This document shows, in pieces, positions 42,440-50,622 of a DNA stretch of 64,000 nucleotides. The stretch is from Candidatus Sericytochromatia bacterium (GTDB taxonomy: Bacteria; Cyanobacteriota; Sericytochromatia; UBA7694): positions 1 through 64,000 of the forward strand of contig JADMKE010000026.1 in assembly GCA_018780035.1 (NCBI GenBank). The letters run 5' to 3'. The number at the start of each line of letters is the position of its first letter. Position 1 is the stretch's first letter. The notes beneath the pieces are model-generated. The model searched no databases, was not told the origin of the DNA, and saw only the letters and a list, made by a program, of their open reading frames with translations. Position numbers and translations under genes: made by a program.

Positions 42440-43330
42440 TTAGTTCGGGGTAGAGGTCTTCTTGCCCAATTTCTTGATCTCTTTGGCGGGAAGCCCTGTA
42501 TACCTGCTGATCCTGTCTAGGGGGATTCCATCAGCTAGCATTTCACGAGCCATTTCGCGTGTCTTATGAGCCATTTCACGAAGTACTTTCTGCTCGCCTT
42601 CGGCTACCTGTTTCTCTACGTCGTCCTTGACGATTTCGAGCATTTTTTTGTGCAGTTCCTGTCTTTCAGTCGCTAAGCTCATTTGCTCCAGAACCTCCTT
42701 GGCATCGAGTGGGTGAATCAAGTCCATTGCGCTCAGAAATGCCTGGACCCACTCTGGTCTCTTTTCTGATTCTAACACAGCACGAAAGACCTTTTGAACA
42801 GGTTTTCCTGACTTGATGAAGATCTTCAAGGCGCTGTAAGGTAGCTCAAATGGCAGGCGATTGTAGGCCACCACAAACAGGGGAAACAGTGTCTGCCCTG
42901 ACCAGAAACCCGGTAAAATTTCTGTTAGCGTTATCTGATAGTGTTTCAAGGCCGCTTTGAGCTGTTTATTCTGGTCTGGGACGATTATCCAGGAAGCAAG
43001 CTGAGTCCCATAGCCGATTTTTTCTTTGGCCCGGTAATGCAGGGTATAGGCCAGCAATATTTCAAAGTCACCAAACCGTATATCATCATTAATTAACTTG
43101 AACTCCACCAGGTTTTGGTCACAGAAATATTGCCAGATAGGGGAATCCAGCCATTCACCGGAAAGATCTTCAGGGCATACGATAACGAGATCAGCCTCAA
43201 GAGGCAGTTCGCCAAGTTTGTGATCTCGGATGACCTTCAATCCCAGCGTTTTGAGGGTATCCACCATTAGCTGTTTGAAGGCTGGATCCCAGGGTATGCG
43301 CTCCGGTTCTTCATTTGTTTTTAACGACAT
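42440..43330 (-). CDS. Rpn-like PD-(D/E)XK nuclease-fold protein
   Basis: 296 aa. The N-terminal 150 residues show the nuclease-fold core of the Rpn/DUF4351-type group: PWDPAFKQLMVDTLKTLGL, ELPLEADLVIVCPEDL (active Asp), NLVEFKLINDDIRFGDFEILLAYTLHY (E-x-K). The C-terminal part is a charged helical region, MLEIVKDDVEKQVAEGEQKVLREMAHKTREMAREMLADGIPLDRISRYTGLPAKEIKKL, ending in a helix-turn-helix-like motif seen in Rpn relatives. Rpn proteins are DNA nucleases linked to recombination and phage defence. No transposase signature or inverted repeats flank it. Confidence 0.65.
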   Translation of the reverse strand: MSLKTNEEPERIPWDPAFKQLMVDTLKTLGLKVIRDHKLGELPLEADLVIVCPEDLSGEWLDSPIWQYFCDQNLVEFKLINDDIRFGDFEILLAYTLHYRAKEKIGYGTQLASWIIVPDQNKQLKAALKHYQITLTEILPGFWSGQTLFPLFVVAYNRLPFELPYSALKIFIKSGKPVQKVFRAVLESEKRPEWVQAFLSAMDLIHPLDAKEVLEQMSLATERQELHKKMLEIVKDDVEKQVAEGEQKVLREMAHKTREMAREMLADGIPLDRISRYTGLPAKEIKKLGKKTSTPN

Positions 43331-43398
43331 TCAAACAGTTTAGCAGTCAACTTGGTTCGGGGCCAGATAGGCCGATGCTTACTAGATCGCCTGAACTT

Positions 43399-43665
43399 TC
43401 AAAGCAAACGTCGGCCTTCACGCTCAATTTTTTGTGTCAAAGCCGAGACCGGACTGAGCGGAATTAAATCCAAAGGGATATTGAGACTCTCTTCCATTGC
43501 CGCTGCTAATTCATAGAGATTCCACCCAGACAGGCCTTCACAGGCCAGGTCCAAATCTCTGGCTGTTTCGGGAGAATGCAGCGCACTTCCAAAGAGAAAC
43601 AGACGTTTGACTCCGTATTGGCGGGCTAAATCTATGGCGGTTTGAATATGGCTTGCTAAAACCAT
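43399..43665 (-). CDS. MNT-type nucleotidyltransferase (minimal)
   Basis: 88 aa. Nucleotidyltransferase core LFLFGSALHSPETARDLDLACEG (GS...DxD) in a minimal fold, as in MNT antitoxins that AMPylate HEPN toxins. No HEPN partner gene lies on either side. It may be an orphan antitoxin or act with an unlinked partner. Upstream AGAAAGAGA may serve as a weak ribosome binding site. Confidence 0.8.
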   Translation of the reverse strand: MVLASHIQTAIDLARQYGVKRLFLFGSALHSPETARDLDLACEGLSGWNLYELAAAMEESLNIPLDLIPLSPVSALTQKIEREGRRLL

Positions 43666-43693
43666 TTTGTCTCTTTCTCTTCGACAGGCAGCG

Positions 43694-44278
43694 CTATTGC
43701 CAGGGGCGGGGTTTGGTGAAAAAGTCGCTGTGTAGGGCCTGCAGGTAATTGTCGGTCAGGGTGCTCACACTCTCCAAGGAAGGCGTGGCCGTGGGATCGG
43801 CGGGGGCATTGCCAAAGAGCCCGCCCAAGATATCCCCAAAGGAGTCCGTCTTGTGGCTTTTTTCAATCTCTTTGAGCTGGGCGTGTAATTGGGCGATTTT
43901 TTCGCTTTCAGGCAGGTTGCTGTCGAGGGTTTGCAGCAGGCCTTTGATCTTGTCGGCATTGAGATCGGCTTTGTAATGGCGCACATTGCCCAGTCTTTGC
44001 AATTCGTTGCTGAGGCTTTGGCGAATCTCACCGAGGCTTGCGCTGGCGGGCTTTTGGTCAAAGAGGCTGACCGACGTTAAGGCCTCGCCTTTTTTGAGCA
44101 GGGCCGCTTCCAGGGCGCTGTCGACGGGCTGGGCAGCGACCGCGGCATGGGCGGCGTCGATGCGGTCTTGGATGCTGGGCGGCTGAGCGGCAGCCTCTGT
44201 GCGCAGGGCGTTGGGGCGTGGCAGGGGAATTGGGGCGATCGGCATTTGGCCTGCGGGGGTCTTTTCGATTCCTGCCAT
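43694..44278 (-). CDS. Hypothetical protein with Ala/Pro-rich start and coiled-coil middle
   Basis: 194 aa, no signal peptide. Residues 1-40 are Pro/Ala-rich, residues 90-140 are helical (LLQTLDSNLPESEKIAQLHAQLKEIEKSHK), and a Gly-rich patch GDILGGLFGNAPAD follows. No known domain is recognised. Its style recalls the other soluble low-complexity proteins of this window (12485, 36635). Complete frame, neighbour-like codon use. Confidence 0.5.
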   Translation of the reverse strand: MAGIEKTPAGQMPIAPIPLPRPNALRTEAAAQPPSIQDRIDAAHAAVAAQPVDSALEAALLKKGEALTSVSLFDQKPASASLGEIRQSLSNELQRLGNVRHYKADLNADKIKGLLQTLDSNLPESEKIAQLHAQLKEIEKSHKTDSFGDILGGLFGNAPADPTATPSLESVSTLTDNYLQALHSDFFTKPRPWQ

Positions 44279-44463
44279 GGTTTGCTCCTGAGCTGTTTTC
44301 TGCTGGGGTCTTTTTGATTATACCGCAGGAGGGGGTTGGACTTGTTTCGGGGGCATGTGCAGAGAAAACAATATTCCCTTTTTTGAGGCTCTCCCTGAAT
44401 TGCTGATACAATTGGAACTCTAAAACACAATTGGCTATCGTGATGAAGGACTTTATTTAAAAT

Positions 44464-44628
44464 ATGAAAACATTTTTGCGCTTTGGCGGTGTCTTTTTTC
44501 TCTTGTATTTGGTTTTTAGCCGTATGTTGGTTCTGATGCATGTCAATATGACAGGCTGGCAATTTATTGTCTTTGTAATTGTTCTTACAGGGATTGTGGA
44601 ATATATTATTGAGCGCATGGATAAATAA
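44464..44628 (+). CDS. Small two-helix membrane protein upstream of the HNH gene
   Basis: 54 aa: MKTFLRFGGVFFLLYLVFSR, a short loop with HVNMTGWQ, then FIVFVIVLTGIVEYII and a charged end ERMDK. Two membrane segments are likely. It ends 11 nt before the HNH endonuclease start, so the two are probably one transcript. Base composition is AT-rich like the HNH gene. A membrane partner for a nuclease effector is inference. Confidence 0.55.
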   Translation: MKTFLRFGGVFFLLYLVFSRMLVLMHVNMTGWQFIVFVIVLTGIVEYIIERMDK

Positions 44629-44639
44629 AAACAAGCTTT

Positions 44640-45779
44640 ATGACAGAAAATCCCTTTCAACTTGGCCTTTTGGAATTGCCCGAATCTCCAGATTTAGGTA
44701 TTCGCCATCTTTCGGCTGTTTTTCGCCATACAACCAACTCATATAAGTTTTATTGGTTTTTAGCCATTTTGGAAGCTGTCAAAAATGGACTCAATGAAGT
44801 ATCTCTCGATTTGCTGACTGCTGAAATGCTCGCCCAAGTGTGGTATCCAGTCCATTATTTTCATTTGAATTTTGGCAAATTGGATCGCCTGGGGCAATTG
44901 GCACTTCAACTCAAAGAAAAAAAATACCTACCTATTCAAACTAAAAGAGAAGAAGTTCGAGATGCTGCTTTGTCTTTGATGGTTTTGGATAAAGAATTTA
45001 GACGGGATTTTATCAATTTGCAGCGCTATGTGCCCACCCGTTTTTTAAGTCCTTGGTTTGGAGTGGAATTACAGGGTATTCAAAAAGATCCACGCACTCA
45101 AGCAATTAAAGAACAAGCTGAAAATACTTTTGAAAGTTCAGCAGCTCCTCTCTATCGTTTTGTTGAACGCCCTCATTTTAAGGGGATTGAAATTCATACG
45201 GATTGGATGGACTATTTATCTTCCAATTTTAGAATTATCAGGGGTTTTACGCTTTGGTCTCTGCTCAATTACTTACAGCAACGGAATCCACATGTTCCCA
45301 ATTTGCAAGAAAAATTTTTTCCTCCAGAAGAACGCAATTTAAATCAGGCCAAGGAATATTGGGGATCTATTCTCAAAAAGGAAAAGCTATTTTGCCCTTT
45401 TTCGGGTCATCCAATTCCCATCAAAGGTTATTCCATTGACCATTTCTTGCCTTGGAGTTTTATTGGTCATGATCAGATTTGGAATTTGTTTCCAATTTCA
45501 AAATCGGTGAATTCTTCGAAGTCAGACAAATTGCCCAGGCTCAGCAAATACTTGGAACCTTTTACGGTTCAGCAGTATCAAGCCATGCAGGTTTTCTTAA
45601 CTCAAAGCGACACCAAACGTCCCAAAGCCCTGGACGATTATATCAATTTGTTTCGCTGTGATTACGAAACGCTGAAATCGTTACCTTTAGAGCGTTTTGT
45701 AACACATTTTCGCGACACGTTTGTGCCTCTTGAGCAGATGGCTGCGAATATGGGGTTTATTCGGAATTGGGAATTCTAA
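44640..45779 (+). CDS. HNH endonuclease domain protein
   Basis: 379 aa. The HNH motif is near residues 260-300: LFCPFSGHPIPIKGYSIDHFLPWSFIGHDQIWNLFPISKSVNSSKSDKLP, with DH (metal/catalytic), N and KSD as in the HNH_4 type. The N-terminal 240 residues (helical, with LWSLLNYLQQRNPHVPNLQEK) are unassigned. Codon use is much more AT-rich than the surrounding genes, a sign of horizontal transfer. It is preceded by a small membrane protein and set among toxin-antitoxin and nuclease genes. A defence role is plausible but unproven. Confidence 0.75.
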   Translation: MTENPFQLGLLELPESPDLGIRHLSAVFRHTTNSYKFYWFLAILEAVKNGLNEVSLDLLTAEMLAQVWYPVHYFHLNFGKLDRLGQLALQLKEKKYLPIQTKREEVRDAALSLMVLDKEFRRDFINLQRYVPTRFLSPWFGVELQGIQKDPRTQAIKEQAENTFESSAAPLYRFVERPHFKGIEIHTDWMDYLSSNFRIIRGFTLWSLLNYLQQRNPHVPNLQEKFFPPEERNLNQAKEYWGSILKKEKLFCPFSGHPIPIKGYSIDHFLPWSFIGHDQIWNLFPISKSVNSSKSDKLPRLSKYLEPFTVQQYQAMQVFLTQSDTKRPKALDDYINLFRCDYETLKSLPLERFVTHFRDTFVPLEQMAANMGFIRNWEF

Positions 45780-45806
45780 ATTATTAAAAGGGCTGCATTC
45801 CAGTAT

Positions 45807-46283
45807 TCATTGATTCCGCTTCAATACCAAAACAAAAGCAAACTGCGACAGCAGCATATTCAATCCCAGCCAAACCACCGAGAAGACGGTCGGAATCCAA
45901 TTGTTATCAAAGGGAATCCAGTCCAGCCAGCCCAAGACCGGGATATGGATAAAGGCATAGCCGTACCATTTTTTCGGAAACAGATCCAGGCAAAAATGCA
46001 GGGAAAACAGACTGCCAATCACCAGCGCAATCAGCACCCCCCACTGTTTGAGCGGGCGGCAGAACCAGGCCAATGCCAGTGGGATCAAGGCGTTGTGGGT
46101 CAAAATCGAGCGGTGTTTGATCAGCCAATTCCAAGCCGGTTGGTCGGTCCAACGCTGATCTATATCCGGCAGGCGGTAAATCTCTCCCAGCAGGGGAATG
46201 GCTTTAACGGCCTCTTCCAGCACACAACCGCTGAGGAGCATGAGCACAGCAAGGGCCAGCAAAATAAAGCGCAGCTTAAACAT
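45807..46283 (-). CDS. YdjM-like membrane protein
   Basis: 158 aa from the Met at 46283. Several hydrophobic segments; the first ends in a lipobox-like LLSGC. RSILTHNALIPLALAWF and HFCLDLFPKKWYGY carry His/Asp residues in the positions of YdjM/metal-dependent membrane hydrolase (DUF457-like) proteins. TATAAT on the coding strand lies at 46296-46291, seven bases before this ATG, so transcription could start at the codon itself. An ATG three codons upstream overlaps the box and is less likely. Confidence 0.6.
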   Translation of the reverse strand: MFKLRFILLALAVLMLLSGCVLEEAVKAIPLLGEIYRLPDIDQRWTDQPAWNWLIKHRSILTHNALIPLALAWFCRPLKQWGVLIALVIGSLFSLHFCLDLFPKKWYGYAFIHIPVLGWLDWIPFDNNWIPTVFSVVWLGLNMLLSQFAFVLVLKRNQ

Positions 46284-46310
46284 ACAGGACATTATACTTG
46301 TATCGTTTGG

Positions 46311-46739
46311 CTAAAGAGGATGTGTATGAGGGTGAATGACTGGCAAGGGCATTCCCTTGGGGCCTCTATAAATAAAAAAATCACTGTCCAAGGTGAGTAT
46401 TTGAGCTTGGGAATAAAGCGCTGATAATTGCACAAGACAGGCATCCGCAAATGACATCGGAACATTTGAATACTTATGAATCAATGTGTCTATCTCTTCC
46501 AGATATGCTTGAATTTCAAAATTTGTTATAATCAAACCTTTTTTAAGCAACGAAAAAAGCAAACGATAACCGATCGGATTTTGTGAGATCAAAAAACAGG
46601 TTTCTGTGAGGACTGCCTGACAAGTTAAAACAGGCGGTGATAGCTGTGAGAACTGGTATTTGGACCAATCATGATAATCATCATCGGCACTTAACAAAGC
46701 CACCAAAGGGCCTGTGTCCAGAATATATTTGAATGTCAA
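46311..46739 (-). CDS. PIN domain toxin
   Basis: 142 aa. PIN acidic residues: Asp in ILDTGPLVALLSADD, Glu in AVLTETCFLI, Asp in SFADACLVQLS and Asp in LTLDSDFFIYR. VapC-type ribonuclease. Its start overlaps the antitoxin stop by four bases. AT-rich codon use groups it with the HNH gene rather than with the chromosomal background. Confidence 0.88.
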   Translation of the reverse strand: MTFKYILDTGPLVALLSADDDYHDWSKYQFSQLSPPVLTCQAVLTETCFLISQNPIGYRLLFSLLKKGLIITNFEIQAYLEEIDTLIHKYSNVPMSFADACLVQLSALYSQAQILTLDSDFFIYRGPKGMPLPVIHPHTHPL

Positions 46740-46960
46740 CGACCAAAACCTTGCATATGCACAGGATTACTAGACAAATCTGGAGGACAGTTTTTAAGGC
46801 CCCCAACAGCATCTCCTGCCAAGTCTAAAAACGAAGGACCCACTTCAGCAGAACGATTTTCACGGTGTTTGAGTAGATGGATGATTTTTTCCATGACAGA
46901 AATGCGTTCAGCATCGGTCAGCATCTCTACTTCCTCTAAAATTTTTGCCAAACTACTCAT
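46736..46960 (-). CDS. Antitoxin partner of the PIN toxin
   Basis: 74 aa. N-terminal helices SLAKILEEVEMLTDAERISVMEKIIHLLKHRE resemble short antitoxins of PIN pairs (addiction-module type). The remainder is flexible. GAGGT lies 5 nt before the ATG. The overlap ATGA with the toxin supports the pairing. Direct DNA-binding fold is not obvious. Confidence 0.75.
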   Translation of the reverse strand: MSSLAKILEEVEMLTDAERISVMEKIIHLLKHRENRSAEVGPSFLDLAGDAVGGLKNCPPDLSSNPVHMQGFGR

Positions 46961-47060
46961 AATTACCTCAATTTAAACCAGTTCAATAAGCTGATTATAG
47001 CCCAAAAGAATCCCGTAAGAAAACCATCCTTTTTAGCTCGTGGGAGATAGACTCTGGTTT

Positions 47061-47327
47061 CTAAAGTCGGTTTTCCCAATAGTGGCGCAGGGCTTGGCAA
47101 GCTGCTTCCAACTCTGCAGGCGGCAGATCATGGCTGTAATACCTGCGAAACACCTGTTCTTTGAACTCGGCCTCACTGGCCTGCGGATATTGCCTGCGCA
47201 CGCTGTTTTCAACCCTTTGGCGGGTGGCTTCAATCTGCTCCAGGCCCCGTTTGAAACGCTCGGCGGGTGAGAGAGCCTGAAAGATTTGGCGTTGGATTGC
47301 CAGGATCTCTTCGGGGGTATCACGCAT
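47061..47327 (-). CDS. Small helical protein, unknown
   Basis: 88 aa starting MRDTPEEILAIQRQIFQALSPAERFKRGLEQIEATRQRVENSVRRQYPQASEAEFKEQVFRRYYSHDLPPAELE. Entirely helical and charged. This composition is typical of small conserved hypotheticals found near toxin-antitoxin or mobile loci. An in-frame start five codons earlier is possible. Confidence 0.6.
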   Translation of the reverse strand: MRDTPEEILAIQRQIFQALSPAERFKRGLEQIEATRQRVENSVRRQYPQASEAEFKEQVFRRYYSHDLPPAELEAACQALRHYWENRL

Positions 47328-47504
47328 CGCCAAACAACCCAAGGGTTTCCAAATCTGTGCAAATGCGCTGAAGCAATGGAATGAGCATGGCTTTATTATA
47401 TCTGCTCTGTCTTATTTGAGGGCGGATGTGATCCTGTTCAGATATATTTTCCCCTGTTCAGGGAATAAAGATCCCATCAAAACAAAAAAGCTGGGGTTCA
47501 AACC

Positions 47505-49040
47505 ATGTTAGACATTTCACGCAATACCGCAGGCATGGTCAATTTAGGTCGCAATTTGATGGATGAAGCGGTCAAACGGGCCAAAGACGGCGATCTCAGC
47601 GCCCAAGACTTAACCGAACTGCGGGACATTGCCAACAGCGAAGGCGGTGTGACCGGGGCCGAAGAGGTCTTTTTGCAAGACCTGGCAGATCAGGGGGGCA
47701 ACCGGTCTTTTGTGCACGATGTGACCCAGGCCAATTTTGACCCCAACAATTTTAAATTTATCACCGAGGGCAATGCCAAGGTCAAGAGCGCCACAGGCAA
47801 AGACATTTCCCTCGAATTTACCGATGCGCCGATTGCCAGCAAAAAGGTCAGCGGAGATATCTCAGTGGCCCGCCGCACCATGTTGGAAATGGTTCCCCCT
47901 GCCCAGCGCGGTGCTTTTGCGGCTATCAACCCCCAGCGGCCGGCAGATGTCAAAGCCTTTGTCGATCAACTCGGCTTCAGCGGTGCCGACAAAACCCGTT
48001 TTTTGCAGGCCTATCTGACCGCCAATTTTAACCACACCGGCAAAAACATTGAATGGAACGGCGTCTCTCTGCAAGAGGGCATCGATGCCGTGCCCCGCGA
48101 TAATTTGGGCAGGGCCTATCTCGACTGCGAAGGCTACGCCGAAGTGGCGCGCACCCTCTTGGGGGACACAGGCTTTTCGACCTTTGGTGTGGCCACGGGC
48201 GGGCCCGGCAGCAAACGCGATCACCAGGTCTCCATTTTCCGTGATGGCAGCGATGCTTATGCCCTGAGCAATAACGAAATGGTACCCGTACCAGGGGGAG
48301 CCGGAAAAAGTGACGCAGAGATTCTGGAAGCGGCTTTTCCGGGCCAATTTTCAGACGCGGTGGTCGACCAAAACGGCGCCATGTTGCGCGATACCGCTGA
48401 ATTTCGCGTGGGCGAAAAGCTCACCGACGAGGCCGACGGCGACCCGGCTACCACCACGATTACCAGTATCGACGGCCCCAACAGCCTGCACGTGCGCCAA
48501 AGCAACGCCGCAGGGGACAGCTACCACCTGCGCATGGACCAAGATGCCGCCTCGGGCCAGCTTGCGGGCACCATCGATCCCCAGGTGGGCGACGTTTTGC
48601 CCCTGGGCGGCGGTAAGATCACGATTTCGGGGCCCAATGGCGCAGGGGTCTACAGCGACGCCACAGGCAATCACTTTCATGTTACGGTCAAGCCCGAACC
48701 CGATGGCAAATTTAAAGCCGAAAGAACCCTGCAATCGGGGGATGTGCTGGTCAACGACGATGGCAGCAAGATTACCATGAGTTCTGCCACTGCGGGGAAA
48801 CTCACAGGCAATGGCTCCAATTACCACGCCACGCTCAGCCTCGACGCGAATAAATGGGGCTATTCCACAAATATGGCCTTCCAGGCCGGCGATGTCTTGG
48901 CCATGCCCGCCAACAACGCCTCGGTCACGTTTAGTAGCCCCACGCGGGGCCAGGTGAGTTTTACCAACGGCCAAGCGTCCCGCAATGTCTCAGTCACCAT
49001 GCAGGGGCCGAATCAGCCCTATTTTAACTTTCTGCCCTAA
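47505..49040 (+). CDS. Papain/transglutaminase-like protein with EF-hand-like start and beta repeats
   Basis: 511 aa, no signal peptide. Residues 15-60 (KDGDLSAQDLTELRD...GGVTGAEEVFLQDL) look like a degenerate EF-hand pair and resemble the start of the 36635 protein. Residues 200-260 hold YLDCEGYAEVARTLLGDTGFSTFGVATGGPGSKRDHQVSIFRDGSDAYALSNNE, giving a Cys then His then Asp order as in transglutaminase or papain folds. The last 200 residues are three or four beta repeats (QVGDVLPLGGGKITISGPN; LQSGDVLVNDDGSKITMSS; FQAGDVLAMPANNASVTFSS). Function unknown. Confidence 0.55.
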   Translation: MLDISRNTAGMVNLGRNLMDEAVKRAKDGDLSAQDLTELRDIANSEGGVTGAEEVFLQDLADQGGNRSFVHDVTQANFDPNNFKFITEGNAKVKSATGKDISLEFTDAPIASKKVSGDISVARRTMLEMVPPAQRGAFAAINPQRPADVKAFVDQLGFSGADKTRFLQAYLTANFNHTGKNIEWNGVSLQEGIDAVPRDNLGRAYLDCEGYAEVARTLLGDTGFSTFGVATGGPGSKRDHQVSIFRDGSDAYALSNNEMVPVPGGAGKSDAEILEAAFPGQFSDAVVDQNGAMLRDTAEFRVGEKLTDEADGDPATTTITSIDGPNSLHVRQSNAAGDSYHLRMDQDAASGQLAGTIDPQVGDVLPLGGGKITISGPNGAGVYSDATGNHFHVTVKPEPDGKFKAERTLQSGDVLVNDDGSKITMSSATAGKLTGNGSNYHATLSLDANKWGYSTNMAFQAGDVLAMPANNASVTFSSPTRGQVSFTNGQASRNVSVTMQGPNQPYFNFLP

Positions 49041-49069
49041 TACTCATTCCGCCAAAGGAGCCTTTCAAC

Positions 49070-49867
49070 GTGTCTATGTCGCGGCTGTGGCAAAACGTCG
49101 CCCCCAAACCCCACCTCTCTGGCCGCTTTGTGCGCTGCCAAAGCTTTGAATCGCAATTTTTACCCGAATCCCGTGAGATCATGGTCTATCTGCCACCGAG
49201 TTATGGCCAAAGCGAACAGCGCTACCCAGTGATGTATATGCACGACGGCAATAACCTCTTCGACCCGCAGACCGCCGCTTTTCAGGTCGAGTGGAATGTC
49301 GACGAACACCTCGAGCGCCTGATCCAAACCCGCAGCCTGCCCGAGTTGATTGTGGTGGGCATTTACAATACCCGTGAGCGCAACCAAGAGTATACTTGGC
49401 TGCCACGGGCTTGCGAAGAGGGCTTTGAAGGCGGCGATGGGCCGCGTTATGCCCGCTTTCTGGTCGAAGAACTCAAACCCGCCATTGATGCCCATTTTGC
49501 CACCAAACCCCAACGCGAAACCACCGGGGTCTCGGGCTCCTCGCTGGGGGGCCTGATTTCGTTTTATCTCGGCCTCTATTACCCAGATGTTTTTTCAAAA
49601 ATTGGCATGCTCTCCCCGTCTGTCTGGTGGCAGCACGAACAACTGCTCTACAGCGCCCGGCAACTCTCCCAAAATCTCACCCTCTGGGTGGATATGGGCA
49701 GCCAAGAGAGCACCCTGGAACACGTGCGGGTCTTTGTCGAGCGCCTGCGCCGCCAAGGTTTTAGCGATGGGCTCAACCTGCTTTATACCGAAGCGGCAGG
49801 CGCGGCCCACAACGAAGCGGCCTGGGCCCAACGGGTGGACGATATGCTCTGCTTTTTGTTCGCTTAA
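49070..49867 (+). CDS. Alpha/beta-hydrolase esterase (Fes/esterase D-like)
   Basis: 265 aa. ESREIMVYLPPSYGQSEQRYPVMYMHDGNNLFD and GVSGSSLGGLISFYLGLYYPDVFSKIGMLSPSVWW are the putative-esterase (PF00756-type) signatures; the nucleophile is the Ser of GSSLGG, and AHNEAAW near the end supplies the His. Such enzymes hydrolyse siderophore, carbohydrate or acyl esters. GTG start at 49070 with AAGGAG 9 nt upstream; an ATG two codons later is too far from it. No signal peptide. The stop overlaps the convergent gene by 4 nt. Confidence 0.85.
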   Translation: MSMSRLWQNVAPKPHLSGRFVRCQSFESQFLPESREIMVYLPPSYGQSEQRYPVMYMHDGNNLFDPQTAAFQVEWNVDEHLERLIQTRSLPELIVVGIYNTRERNQEYTWLPRACEEGFEGGDGPRYARFLVEELKPAIDAHFATKPQRETTGVSGSSLGGLISFYLGLYYPDVFSKIGMLSPSVWWQHEQLLYSARQLSQNLTLWVDMGSQESTLEHVRVFVERLRRQGFSDGLNLLYTEAAGAAHNEAAWAQRVDDMLCFLFA

Positions 49868-50622
49868 AAGGGTGGTTTGCGATACGCCCCACCGCCATGC
49901 TGCCCGCGATAGGGCATGCGGTAGGCCTCTTGCATAATTTCGCCCCGGCTGGTGCCTTTTAAGAGCGAATCTGTACCTGGGTATTCAGCAATGCGCATCA
50001 AAGCGCCGGGATCTTGTTGTTTGAGAGCCGTGCGGTAGGCCTCTTTTAAGATGTTTCCGGCTTTGACATTGGGCAGCAATTGCTGCTCATTTTCAATAAT
50101 GGCGATTTCGACCAGCGAGCGCGCGTCCCCGTGTTTGGTGGCTGTGCGGTAGGCCTCTTGGAGGATTTCTCCAGCGGGAACGCCTTTCATCAGCGACTGA
50201 CTGTTTTCCAACTCGGCAATTCGGGTTAATAAGCGGCTGTCGTTGCTGCTCAAAGCGGCGCGATAGGCCTCGTGTAAGAGATCTCCGGCTTTGATATTGG
50301 GCATCATTTGATGTGCGTTTTCGATTTCAGCCAGCATCAGCAGGCGGTAGCCATCAGCGCGATTGCGCGCATCTTGGTAACAATTGTGGCGCGATTCGGG
50401 GCTGTGCAATTCGTGGCGATTGTCTTGATCAAAGAAGGGAAAGCTGGGACGGGCCCCCGGCAGCCGCTGATCCAGTCCTTGGCGCTGATCTTGACGCAGA
50501 TCTTGCGGCGGGGTTGGGAAATCCCCAGGGGGGGAAGAGGGGGCCGGGGGGTGTTGGCGGGGGGCGACGGGGCCCGCACTGTTAGGGCCTGTCGCCGCTT
50601 GACCTGGACGGACTTGCATCAA
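49864..50622 (-). CDS. Protein with four helical 37- to 39-residue repeats
   Basis: 252 aa. Pro/Gln-rich first 90 residues, then four repeats of about 38 residues with the pattern AG(D/E/N)(L/I)L.EAYR.A....D...L..IAE.EN...L: AGDLLHEAYRAALSSNDSRLLTRIAELEN, AGEILQEAYRTATKHGDARSLVEIAIIEN, AGNILKEAYRTALKQQDPGALMRIAEYPG, and a final partial GEIMQEAYR. It looks like a small alpha-solenoid akin to TPR/Sel1. Start overlaps the stop of the gene at 50619 (ATGA). Confidence 0.6.
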   Translation of the reverse strand: MMQVRPGQAATGPNSAGPVAPRQHPPAPSSPPGDFPTPPQDLRQDQRQGLDQRLPGARPSFPFFDQDNRHELHSPESRHNCYQDARNRADGYRLLMLAEIENAHQMMPNIKAGDLLHEAYRAALSSNDSRLLTRIAELENSQSLMKGVPAGEILQEAYRTATKHGDARSLVEIAIIENEQQLLPNVKAGNILKEAYRTALKQQDPGALMRIAEYPGTDSLLKGTSRGEIMQEAYRMPYRGQHGGGAYRKPPF

